This document shows, one piece after another, positions 27,003-34,683 of a stretch of 64,000 nt of DNA (position 1 is the stretch's first letter; every line of letters begins with the position of its first letter). The notes under the pieces were generated by a model, which saw only the letters and a program-made list of their open reading frames with translations, was not told the origin of the DNA and did not search any database. The translations under genes and the position numbers were made by a program. This DNA is from UBA11986 sp963734955 (GTDB taxonomy: Bacteria; Bacteroidota; Ignavibacteria; UBA10030; UBA6906): contig CAVTJO010000010.1 in the NCBI GenBank assembly GCA_963734955.1, positions 1 through 64,000 of the forward strand. The letters are read 5' to 3'.

Positions 27003-28850
27003 TCATTCCCTGCGCAATGATGTCGCTGGCAGATAGATCCCGCGATATTTCCTGTACCAGTATGCACCTGTCTTGTTTCTCTCAGCTGCGTTTGTGAAGC
27101 GATAGTCATACACCAAGGCTCTCACATACCGCGGTGGCATCCCGTGAAAAGGGTCCTGCGCAAGCAACGCAACCACATCGGGAGACCCCTGAAGAATACG
27201 CACCATGAAATTCATGAACCACCGATTTTCCCGAGCCTCTCCAAGTGCTGCAAACCACATTTGCCAGTCAAGACGAGGTTGATGCGGTGCAACCCAAGGC
27301 GGCGCACGCAACGTGTCTCCCGGTTTGTATGTAAATTCATAGGCGAACCAATGTCCGCCATCATTACTCCCCTCGACAATGATTTCCGGGCGCGACGTGG
27401 TCATCACGCGAAAGAGCCCGTAACTGTTGACGATGTTGTACATCGAGGACCAGCGGATCAATGCGGCAGCCGTGTCCGGCATCTGTCCGGGTCTGATGAA
27501 CAATCCCGCAAGGTGTGCCACGTTGAAGACAACCATCACCGCAGCAAATGAGTCACGAATGCACCTTAGGACCATCGGGCGATTCACTCTCTCGCTTGAA
27601 GTCACACGTGCCTGCCCTCTTCGTATAACGCGACGAATCGAGGCATCATCAAAGAGGGCCAGGCAAAGAACAATCGTGAGATAATTGAAGAACGCGTAAT
27701 TGCCGGTGAGGATAATAAGCAATTGAAATGCGATGAGGAACCAAGCGCCGAGCATCCGCAGCCGTCGTGGCATGAAAATAAGGAAAGGAATCACAAGCTC
27801 GACGGCAAACATGACCGCCACGGCAAACTGTTGAAACCATAACGGCATGAGATGCGCGTACCACGCGACGGGAGTCGGAATGCACTGGGTTTCAAAATGA
27901 AAAGTCAGTGCTGTCAGATTGGACCAGGATGGGTCGCCGCTCGTCAGCTTCACGACCCCCGACTGAAACATCAGTCGAAATAGGAGCAGTCTGGGAAGCC
28001 ATAGGAGCATTCTCGATGGAGGCCGCGGAGGCGAGCGACCGGGCAGAATCCCAAACGGAGCAAGGATGACGGTAAGAAAGCCAGCCTCAAGCAGCAAAAT
28101 ATCCCATTGAAACGAAAGGAAGTCCTGGCCAACGGCGTAAAGTGAAAAGTAAAATGCCCATAGAAGGAATGCGGCGGGCTTCTGGAATAAGCCGATAAGA
28201 AACAGCACCGAGAGAACCACGCCACCGATACAAAGGAATGACAGGAAGCCGTCCCCTGAATCAAGCCAAACAAGTGTCGGAATCAGTCGATAGGCTCTGG
28301 AACCGAGCTGCTGATGAACAGCATCGAGAAACTGGTGCGCAGGGAGAATTCCTTGAGCCCCAACGAGTCCCAGGATTTGGGTCGAGAGTGAAAGGAAAGC
28401 GACAAGGTAAACGAGACCCATCCCGCGCAGGAATAACCATTGTGCCAGGTGATACTCCGGTATGCGGATGTTACTCCCCCACAAGAGACGCGTGAGTCTA
28501 AAAAACGCATTCCTCCGCTTGGCAACAAATCGGTAGTAGCATTCAGAAAGCAATGCAACGCCGGGCACACAACGATACATCCAGAGCAGCCATCTCGTGC
28601 CTCGTGTCAGAGACAACATCGTGAACACAGCCTGTGCGCCACCAACAACATTTCCTTGCGGATCGATGAGTTGAAGGGATTTCTTGAAATCCTCCAACGG
28701 AAGGCGAGGGAACTCGTGAGCGACGTCCTGAAATGCAACAAACTCAATGCCGCTGAGGTCAGCAGATTTCCATCGGTCAATCCACAATCGGCAGAAATTG
28801 CAGTCAGCGTCGAAAACAAGGAGAGGCTTGTCGCGGGAGGGTTGGCTCAT
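27003..28850 (-). CDS. DUF393 (DCC1-type) domain fused to lipase-maturation-factor-like membrane protein
   Basis: From the ATG at 28850 the protein has about 615 residues. It begins with a thioredoxin-like DUF393 domain, with the cysteine pair in LLVFDADCNFCRLWIDRWK and the family phrase VAFQDV. From about residue 130 it becomes a polytopic membrane protein that resembles lipase maturation factor/HTTM proteins (LAQWLFLRGMGLVYLVAFLS, VGAQGILPAHQFL, RLMFQSGVVKLTSGDPSW). The C-terminal portion (PPRYVRALVYDYRFT, WYRKYRGIYLP) also matches that family. Vertebrate LMF1 assists lipase folding; the bacterial role is unknown. Other in-frame starts exist upstream to 28925. The fusion suggests disulfide-linked folding or a membrane redox activity, by inference only. 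Confidence 0.75.
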   Translation of the reverse strand: MSQPSRDKPLLVFDADCNFCRLWIDRWKSADLSGIEFVAFQDVAHEFPRLPLEDFKKSLQLIDPQGNVVGGAQAVFTMLSLTRGTRWLLWMYRCVPGVALLSECYYRFVAKRRNAFFRLTRLLWGSNIRIPEYHLAQWLFLRGMGLVYLVAFLSLSTQILGLVGAQGILPAHQFLDAVHQQLGSRAYRLIPTLVWLDSGDGFLSFLCIGGVVLSVLFLIGLFQKPAAFLLWAFYFSLYAVGQDFLSFQWDILLLEAGFLTVILAPFGILPGRSPPRPPSRMLLWLPRLLLFRLMFQSGVVKLTSGDPSWSNLTALTFHFETQCIPTPVAWYAHLMPLWFQQFAVAVMFAVELVIPFLIFMPRRLRMLGAWFLIAFQLLIILTGNYAFFNYLTIVLCLALFDDASIRRVIRRGQARVTSSERVNRPMVLRCIRDSFAAVMVVFNVAHLAGLFIRPGQMPDTAAALIRWSSMYNIVNSYGLFRVMTTSRPEIIVEGSNDGGHWFAYEFTYKPGDTLRAPPWVAPHQPRLDWQMWFAALGEARENRWFMNFMVRILQGSPDVVALLAQDPFHGMPPRYVRALVYDYRFTNAAERNKTGAYWYRKYRGIYLPATSLRRE

Positions 28851-28925
28851 AAGAGCACGGCAATCTACCTTATTCTGCAGTGGGCGCGGCATCGCGCCCA
28901 CGCAGAGTTCACTCACAACAAACAA

Positions 28926-29515
28926 TCAATAGTAGGTTTCAATCGCTGAAGGGTCGTCGGAAGCCGCGCTTGTTGTGTCATCCGGTATCTTGTGGGACAC
29001 AGCCTTCAGATGCCGGAGGTAGACGAGCACAGCATGGCGATCTTCCTCTGTCCAATTGGAATAGGCAGCCCACGGCATGTCCCGATAGTGGGCGACCCTT
29101 CCTTCGGGCAGCAGGCCGCTTCGCAGCACGCGTTTCACCTCGTCGTCGGTCCGACGTGCAAGACCGGTCTGTCTATCCGGTGTGAGGTTTCTTGTTACGA
29201 ATGTGCCGTACCCCCGAAATGCTGTTTTATTACCACCGGCGAGGTATTGGTCCCACTCCGGACCCTCGTCGCCGTTCCGGGTATGACAACCGCTGCAATC
29301 CGAAACCGTGACGATATACTTTCCCCGCTCCGCCATCGCGCGTTCCGCCGGATCGGTGATATCATTGAGCGAGGGGGCTGCCGCCGCAGTTGGCCTGCTG
29401 AATTCATCAGGAGCCACCAAAGTAAACGGTGGAATGAAATAGAGAAATCCCAAGAAACCCAATCACCAGGATAATTCCGAGGACGATACCCACCCACTTA
29501 AATCGCCTTCTTCAT
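28926..29515 (-). CDS. Monoheme c-type cytochrome with disrupted N-terminus
   Basis: The main frame encodes a cytochrome c domain with one heme motif (CSGCH in VSDCSGCHTRNGDEGPEWDQ) and a distal methionine in the YRDMPWAAYSN region. An ATG at 29515 overlaps the stop codon of the upstream cytochrome gene in an ATGA junction and begins MKKAI. The following membrane anchor (KWVGIVLGIILVIGF) is one frame over and LGFLYFIPPFTL a second frame over. Two extra single bases, one near 29498 (in a T run) and one near 29455, restore a continuous 190-residue protein. Without them the frame starts only at a TTG at 29462. The domain should transfer electrons at the periplasmic face of the inner membrane. 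Confidence 0.75.
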
Positions 29516-30861
29516 TGATGTACCTCATTCGCTATAAGATGAGAGGGAATGAGATTCATCGAGACTGGTTTTCCGCTTGTTGACCCGGCATTGCCGGCAT
29601 AGACATGGAGCGGGAGGTTCTTCTTGAGGATGAGGGCCTGAAACTTGCCCCAGAGATATGAGAGAATGTTTGGAGACTTCGGCTCGGGAATCCTGTTATA
29701 CACCGGTGCCACCGTCCGGAGATATGCCACGATGGCGTTGAGATCATCCTCCTTCAGGCTCGCGAATGCCGGCCATGGCATGGGATACGGAATCATCCGG
29801 GTTCCATTGCGACGAATGCCCTTGGTAAGGAAGGTTTTTATCTGATCGTCGGTCCAGTTTCCCAACCCTGTCTCCTTGTCCGACGTCAGGTTATAGGAGA
29901 CGACGTCATCAAACGGGTAAAGATTCCATCGTTGGCCGCCGGCAAGTCGAAGTTCCTCGATGACACTCCCATCCTCCCGGACCGGTGAATGACAGAATCC
30001 GCACCCGATTGTGTTGACGAGATATCGTCCTCTCTCGACAGGATGGTGCTTTGCGAATTCGTCCACTGTCGCGTAGAACGTCTTAATCTCCTGGCCATTC
30101 ATCGCCCAAACCGGTTTTCTCGCCAGTGATGCAACATAGTTGGCGAGGTCCCACATCTCATGGTCACTCGCTGAGCCCGCAAATGACGGCATCGGCGAAC
30201 CGTCAATACCCGTCCTGAAGCGGAGATAAATGTCCTTTGGCGTGGAACCGCCACGGAATGTCCATGGCTCGGTCAAGTTAGTGGCATTGATGGGATATCC
30301 CCAATCATCCTGGAAGTCGGTGGCAATCGCGTTCATCCCCCGGCCATCCGTTCCATGACAACTGGTGCACTCAAGTTTCTCAAATACCTTTTTCCCTGCT
30401 GCAATACTCGCAGGAGTGGATGCAATGGGTCGCCCCGTGCTTACCACTTTCGGCGCTTCCTTCTGAAAGCGGGGAGAAAATGATTTCACATATGCGACCA
30501 CTGCCCTTAAGGTGTCTCCATGAAGGAATGAGCCCCAATCAGGCATTGCCGTGCCGTGAAGCCCTTTCATAATTGAACTCATGAGATCATCGTCAGTGGG
30601 GATAGTCCCCGATTCGGTGGAGCGAAATTTGAACTTTCCGGCCGTGAAGTCCCTCGGCCGCGGGTTGAGAATTGCAGCAGCAACTCCGCGACCTTTCCCC
30701 TCTTTGTCGTGGCATTGCACGCACTTCATTTCATAGATCGATTTGCCGAGGGGATCATCCGGCTTGTCGGTCGGACCAGTGACAGCAAGCGCAGCAGACC
30801 CGTGCAGAAGGATGATCGCTCCGGCAGGCCAAGCCGCATACCGCGAGAAAGCATTCCCCAT
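29512..30861 (-). CDS. Triheme c-type cytochrome
   Basis: This 449-residue protein has an N-terminal hydrophobic export segment (about residues 8-28) and three CXXCH heme motifs: CVQCH (about residue 47), CTSCH (about 165) and CGFCH (about 287). Each is in a separate mono-cytochrome-c-like module, with candidate axial methionines in GTAMPDWGSF, DGSPMPSFAG and PYPMPWPAF. The pattern of three modules resembles the cytochrome subunit of membrane dehydrogenases and fused cytochromes that pass electrons to a terminal oxidase. Its four-base overlap with the next cytochrome gene shows a two-gene unit. No oxidase or dehydrogenase gene is adjacent, so the electron partner is unknown. Confidence 0.88.
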   Translation of the reverse strand: MGNAFSRYAAWPAGAIILLHGSAALAVTGPTDKPDDPLGKSIYEMKCVQCHDKEGKGRGVAAAILNPRPRDFTAGKFKFRSTESGTIPTDDDLMSSIMKGLHGTAMPDWGSFLHGDTLRAVVAYVKSFSPRFQKEAPKVVSTGRPIASTPASIAAGKKVFEKLECTSCHGTDGRGMNAIATDFQDDWGYPINATNLTEPWTFRGGSTPKDIYLRFRTGIDGSPMPSFAGSASDHEMWDLANYVASLARKPVWAMNGQEIKTFYATVDEFAKHHPVERGRYLVNTIGCGFCHSPVREDGSVIEELRLAGGQRWNLYPFDDVVSYNLTSDKETGLGNWTDDQIKTFLTKGIRRNGTRMIPYPMPWPAFASLKEDDLNAIVAYLRTVAPVYNRIPEPKSPNILSYLWGKFQALILKKNLPLHVYAGNAGSTSGKPVSMNLIPSHLIANEVHQ

Positions 30862-30952
30862 AGAGACTCCTTGAGTTGATGTATGATATGTGAATGAACA
30901 GATGTAACAGCAATGTGGTGGAACGATTTCAAATCAATTGCCTACTCGGAAA

Positions 30953-31798
30953 TCAAGGGTTCCGGGCAGGTCGTTTTGATTGGCCAGTGACACGCGCACT
31001 GATGGATGGAATCAGCCACGCTGCGTAGCCATCCTTCTGCTTCGCACAGTCAATCATGTCATTAAAGCGATTGCGCACATCCTGAAGCGGCTTGCCGGAG
31101 TTCATGCTGATCCACTCCTCGAATCCGTCCCGCCAGTGGACAAAGATCTCCGCCAGCAAATTTCGATCCACGCGCAACGTATCGACGCAGAGATAGTTCA
31201 TTTCGATTTGGTCACATTTCAGGGACGCAAGTATTGCAGGCATCTTTCTCCCTTGTCGAAGATCCGAGCCTGCCCTGACGGAAGCTTTGCCTCCATAGAC
31301 TCCGAAGAATTCATCCATGTCATATCTTGTTGGATGAAAGAATAGCATCCCGTAATCTTCGGCGAGATAGTACAGCCATCCGCCGGGTTTAACAACACGA
31401 ATCATCTCCCTGATGACACCCTCAGAATCAGGAATCGCCTGCAGCATGTGTCGGCACAGACTGACGTCGAACCGATCACTTTCAAAGGGGAGCGCATGTG
31501 CATCCCCATGTTCGAATGTGAACCCCGGGTTGCTCCCGACCCGCTCCTTTGCACGTCGGATATGCGTCTCCGCCAGGTCAATGCCTGTTATGTGTCCGGG
31601 CGAAAACTCTCTCATGATTCGCACGGCAATCTCTCCCGTGCCGCAACCAACATCGAGTACATCGAGACCCGGTCGCGTGAAGATACGCTTGACGATGTTC
31701 CGCTCCTGGGGCCAGATAGCGCGGGCCTGGGCATCAAGAGTGCGCGCCATTGCCTCGTTTTCCATCGGAGCCTTTTGGCCGTAGTCATGATCAGACAT
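30953..31798 (-). CDS. Class I SAM-dependent methyltransferase
   Basis: This 281-residue protein has the motif I LDVLDVGCGTGEIAVRI at about residues 49-65, a motif II-type aspartate in ITGIDLAETHIRRAKERV, and motif III-like DRFDVSLCRHMLQ. These mark a UbiE/COQ5-type methyltransferase_11 domain. The substrate cannot be deduced; such enzymes act on small molecules, quinones or lipids. It is encoded upstream of the cytochrome genes on the same strand (91 bases apart), which weakly suggests respiratory cofactor work. The protein has no export signal or membrane segment. Confidence 0.85.
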   Translation of the reverse strand: MSDHDYGQKAPMENEAMARTLDAQARAIWPQERNIVKRIFTRPGLDVLDVGCGTGEIAVRIMREFSPGHITGIDLAETHIRRAKERVGSNPGFTFEHGDAHALPFESDRFDVSLCRHMLQAIPDSEGVIREMIRVVKPGGWLYYLAEDYGMLFFHPTRYDMDEFFGVYGGKASVRAGSDLRQGRKMPAILASLKCDQIEMNYLCVDTLRVDRNLLAEIFVHWRDGFEEWISMNSGKPLQDVRNRFNDMIDCAKQKDGYAAWLIPSISARVTGQSKRPARNP

Positions 31799-31838
31799 TC
31801 AGGTGTCTTCCCTTGTTATTGCAAACACCAAGGCACGG

Positions 31839-32027
31839 TCATCTTAGAAACAAGAATCGTTTCACGTCGGAAAACTCTCCGCTGGTCAACCGACAGAAAT
31901 ATGTCCCGCTCGCGAGGCCGCTTGCATTAAACGGGACCGTGTATCGTCCAGGCGCCAGACCTCGTTCACAAGGGTGGCGAATTCCTGTCCCAACAAGAGC
32001 CCCCGCCCGCGAACGAGGGTGGGGCAA
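31839..32027 (-). pseudogene. Orphan remnant of a T9SS C-terminal sorting domain
   Basis: The minus strand ends a frame with PGRYTVPFNASGLASGTYFC and then SDVKRFLFLR followed by a stop, which is the classic final part of a type IX sorting domain. Just before this, in another frame, the DNA encodes LLGQEFATLVNEVW; a single missing base near 31950 would join the two into the usual NLLGQE-ATLVNE-APGRYTV form. No exported domain precedes it. Upstream sequence to 32092 is open but encodes nothing recognisable. It is best read as the decayed tail of a lost exported protein; a sequencing indel is possible for the frame change, but not for the missing body. Confidence 0.65.
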
Positions 32028-32266
32028 AATGGAATCAACAATCCCTTTGGCTCTTGCAACGCCAAAAATTTGCCGATTCTTGTTTTAGTCAACAGGAGTT
32101 CCCGGGATGCATTAGCAAAATCTTCCTAAAACGTCGAGACAATAATCCGCATTACTTAGACCTTAAATCATTTTAATTCGGCACTTTCCTGTTGTTTCTT
32201 TTCCCGTATGAGTTTTTCTTGAACTGGAGCGCTTGCTCTGTTTAACAACAGATAAGGAGGGAAGGC
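32028..32266. other. Intergenic region upstream of the small barrel gene
   Basis: About 240 bases lie between the T9SS remnant and the plus-strand gene. AT-rich stretches occur around 32130-32215. A strong ribosome site, TAAGGAGGG, ends shortly before the ATG at 32267. A weak TTGAAC/TTAACA pair with a 17-base gap lies nearby, but it would leave a very short leader, so I do not call it as a promoter. No repeat or RNA gene was noticed. Confidence 0.4.
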
Positions 32267-32761
32267 ATGAAGCACACGATCGCATTGTTGAGCATTGTTT
32301 CTGTAATTTCCATCATGTGCCCCCGGGTTGCAGACGCTCAGGGCCGTTTTGGAATCGGCTTCATCGTTGGAGACCCAACAGGATTCTCCATGAAGTACAA
32401 AATCAACAACGTGAATTCCCTGGACGGCGCGCTGGGGTTTTCTCCTTTTGACAGGTTTCGCATCCACGCGGACTATCTATGGATCACCAGACCGTTCAGC
32501 GATCAGCAGTTCTCTCTTACATACGGTTCAGGGTTTGCCATCGGGTTTGGCAGCTCCGACTACCTTGTCAGCAGAGGAAGATATGTATACTTCTCGCGAG
32601 ACGTTCCCACCGGTTTCGGAGTGAGAGTCCCTGTAGGTCTTAGTTTCATGATCCCTCGAAGTCCCGTTGAACTGACACTGGAGCTTGCACCCATGGTCAT
32701 ATTCGCTCCCGACGGGGGAGTTGGGATTGATGGCGGTCTGGCCGTCCGGTTCTACCCGTAA
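32267..32761 (+). CDS. Small outer-membrane beta-barrel protein
   Basis: This 164-residue protein has a signal peptide (MKHTIALLSIVSVISIMCPR then VADAQ) followed by GRFGIGFIVGDPTGFSMKYK. The alternation of hydrophobic and polar residues (NSLDGALGFSP, HADYLWI, GVRVPVGLSFMIP, LELAPMV) and the ending GGLAVRFYP suit an eight-strand-like barrel. It resembles small uncharacterised Bacteroidota proteins of the DUF3996 or similar group; function is unknown. TAAGGAGG sits an ideal distance upstream of the start. It is followed by a clear terminator, so it is a single-gene unit on the plus strand. Confidence 0.8.
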   Translation: MKHTIALLSIVSVISIMCPRVADAQGRFGIGFIVGDPTGFSMKYKINNVNSLDGALGFSPFDRFRIHADYLWITRPFSDQQFSLTYGSGFAIGFGSSDYLVSRGRYVYFSRDVPTGFGVRVPVGLSFMIPRSPVELTLELAPMVIFAPDGGVGIDGGLAVRFYP

Positions 32762-32790
32762 ATGCGGCTACGCATTCCCACAAGTACAGG

Positions 32791-32821
32791 CGATCGGGCA
32801 ATCCCCGATCGTCTTTGTTTT
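32791..32821 (+). terminator. Rho-independent terminator after the barrel gene
   Basis: The stem CGATCGGG (32791-32798) pairs with CCCGATCG (32804-32811) around a five-base loop and is followed by TCTTTGTTTT (32812-32821). It begins 29 bases after the stop codon of the plus-strand gene and lies between convergent genes. Confidence 0.8.
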
Positions 32822-32891
32822 GACCAAGCCGTCGGGTGCATAGATGTCGGGAATGATACGCTCCGCAAGCACAATCATTTTCCGGCAGACA

Positions 32892-33593
32892 CTAAGAGAC
32901 TTCGAAGAAGGGGTCGAACAGGCGACGAACGTCCAGCAACGATTGCTCAATCAATATGTCGACGGTCTTTGCGTAGATATCAAGAACCGCCACTGCGTTG
33001 ACCATCGAATCGGTTTCAGTTGCGGTGCGAAGCCGTTCGATGATCGCGGAGTTTACAATCTCCATGTTGCGATAGATACGCTGCAGGCCCTCCAGAGTGA
33101 AATCGGCACCACGACCGTCTCTCTTCAAGAAATACTGGGCCAGCAAATACATCGAGGTTGCACGGTACACCGTCTCTTCTCTTCCAGCAAAGGGCAAATG
33201 AAAGCGCGCCATCGGCTTGAAGACGGCAGTGTGAGGGCATCCGCTGGTGGCAATCACGAGCCCTATCAGCGAACCAATCCCTCGCTGGGCACTCGTGACT
33301 GAGGAAATGCGTCGTTCCTTTGTAACAACTTCCAGGTGGATCTTATCATATGAGAGCAGGCCATCGAAGCGGTCAACGATACTCACGAGTCGTGCTGCAA
33401 CGGGGCAATGAGGGTTGGTCCTGGCTTTGAGGGGGCAGTGGGAACATTGGTGAAATTTCAGCCTGGTCCAGGAAGGCAGACGCTTCGGGAGGGGATTGCA
33501 CGGAGAAAGAGTTCGGGAGTCCAATTCCACATCAAAAACCTCCTGCGATGCATCGGCAAGAGTGAAACTGTACTGAATGCTGATACGCGCCAT
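32892..33593 (-). CDS. Uncharacterised cysteine-containing protein (DUF6901-like)
   Basis: The start is placed at the ATG at 33593; the open frame reaches a TTG at 33605. The 233-residue protein carries a cysteine cluster (C in SPCNPLPKR, then HQCSHCPL and PHCPVA) in its first third and a C-terminal helical region. Recognisable stretches are RGIGSLIGLVIATSGCPHTA and KPMARFHLPFAGREETVYRA, followed by MYLLAQYFLKRDG. I recall this pattern from an uncharacterised bacterial family, possibly DUF6901, with no known function. The cysteines might bind a metal. It is the last gene of the minus-strand T6SS side, but no motif ties it to secretion. Confidence 0.65.
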   Translation of the reverse strand: MARISIQYSFTLADASQEVFDVELDSRTLSPCNPLPKRLPSWTRLKFHQCSHCPLKARTNPHCPVAARLVSIVDRFDGLLSYDKIHLEVVTKERRISSVTSAQRGIGSLIGLVIATSGCPHTAVFKPMARFHLPFAGREETVYRATSMYLLAQYFLKRDGRGADFTLEGLQRIYRNMEIVNSAIIERLRTATETDSMVNAVAVLDIYAKTVDILIEQSLLDVRRLFDPFFEVS

Positions 33594-33644
33594 TGAATGG
33601 ACCAAGCCCCGGTGATCAAACCACTGACAAAACCTTGCGTCGAA

Positions 33645-33839
33645 TTAATCTGAAATTGGTGTCAATTTCAACTGAAGTATTCCGATATGTTTGTGGTTCA
33701 CATCATGAGCGCAAATAACTACGCAGGCACCCTCCGGCGCTGGCGACATGTTCCGAATGAGCAATCGGCACTTGACAGCGGCAATTGTGAGGGGCTTCTC
33801 GAGCCGGAACTTATCGTCCGAGAAGACGTTTGACGCCAT
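33645..33839 (-). CDS. Possible small protein overlapping the phosphatase 3' end
   Basis: A 64-codon frame starts at an ATG at 33839, overlapping the last 29 bases of the PP2C gene. Its C-terminal part (GACVVICAHDVNHKHIGILQ, then LKLTPISD) looks more protein-like than a random frame, and the region after the phosphatase stop would otherwise be empty. No ribosome site is obvious and I recognise no family. It could also be the tail of a longer gene that has lost its beginning, or chance. Confidence 0.3.
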   Translation of the reverse strand: MASNVFSDDKFRLEKPLTIAAVKCRLLIRNMSPAPEGACVVICAHDVNHKHIGILQLKLTPISD

Positions 33840-34614
33840 CCAATACTGATGATGGCCCCTGAACGTGAACAACTTGAACAGTAATATTGTCCTGTCCCCC
33901 ACGCTCGTTTGCGAGGTCAACCATGGCCTTGCATGCAGCCGGGGGTGGATGCGACAATACCAGTTTCTGCATTTCTTCATCATCCACATTGTTGTACAAT
34001 CCATCACTACACAGGAGGTAGTATTCATCCGCACGCAACGTGAGATTCGAGACAATGTCAACCTCCACGTCCGATCCCACGCCGAGCGCCCGATAGAGAA
34101 TGGACCGCTGCGGATGTTTCTTCGCTTGCTCCCTCGACAACTCCCGACGGCGAACCATCTCTGCAACCTGTGAATGATCCTTGGTCAACTGCTTGACGCT
34201 CAACCGGGTTATCCGGTACACGCGACTATCGCCGACATGCGCAACGAATGCCTTATGCTCCAAGATGACTAAAGTACTACATGTCGTCCCCATGGCGGCA
34301 AGCAGGGGATTGCTGCGCCCGTATCGGTATATCGCCTCATTCGCTTTTAGAAATGCCTTGCGCAGACTCTCTTCCGTTGAATCTGAAGCATCGGCAAAAT
34401 ACGCATTCTGGATAGTCTCAACGGCAAGAGCGCTTGCCTCCTTTCCACCTCTGTGTCCACCCATGCCGTCGGCAACGATAAACACGTGACCTTTGGGAGC
34501 TGCGGGGTCGAGAGTATCAGCGGGAAATTTCCCAAATGCATCCTGGTTTTCCGACCGAACAAGACCGATGTCGGTGCAATTTCCGTACGATATTCTGAGT
34601 TCAATATCCGACAA
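33811..34614 (-). CDS. PP2C-family serine/threonine protein phosphatase (PppA-like)
   Basis: This 267-residue protein has the PP2C motifs TDIGLVRSENQDAFG near the start, VFIVADGMGGHRGGKEASAL with the metal-binding aspartate, FVAHVGDSRVYRI, LTKDHSQVAEMVRR and YLLCSDGLYNNVDDEEMQ. The only available start is a TTG at 34614, since no ATG or GTG fits upstream before a stop at 34684. In T6SS loci such phosphatases (PppA) counteract a threonine kinase that phosphorylates an FHA protein, and the preceding gene here encodes an FHA protein. No matching kinase gene is in the window. It acts in the cytoplasm. Confidence 0.9.
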   Translation of the reverse strand: MSDIELRISYGNCTDIGLVRSENQDAFGKFPADTLDPAAPKGHVFIVADGMGGHRGGKEASALAVETIQNAYFADASDSTEESLRKAFLKANEAIYRYGRSNPLLAAMGTTCSTLVILEHKAFVAHVGDSRVYRITRLSVKQLTKDHSQVAEMVRRRELSREQAKKHPQRSILYRALGVGSDVEVDIVSNLTLRADEYYLLCSDGLYNNVDDEEMQKLVLSHPPPAACKAMVDLANERGGQDNITVQVVHVQGPSSVLDGVKRLLGR

Positions 34615-34683
34615 ACCGACGATTGCCTCTACGTGGTTATGGGTGAGGGTGGATTGCGGGTATCGACACTCGGCACGCAGGTT

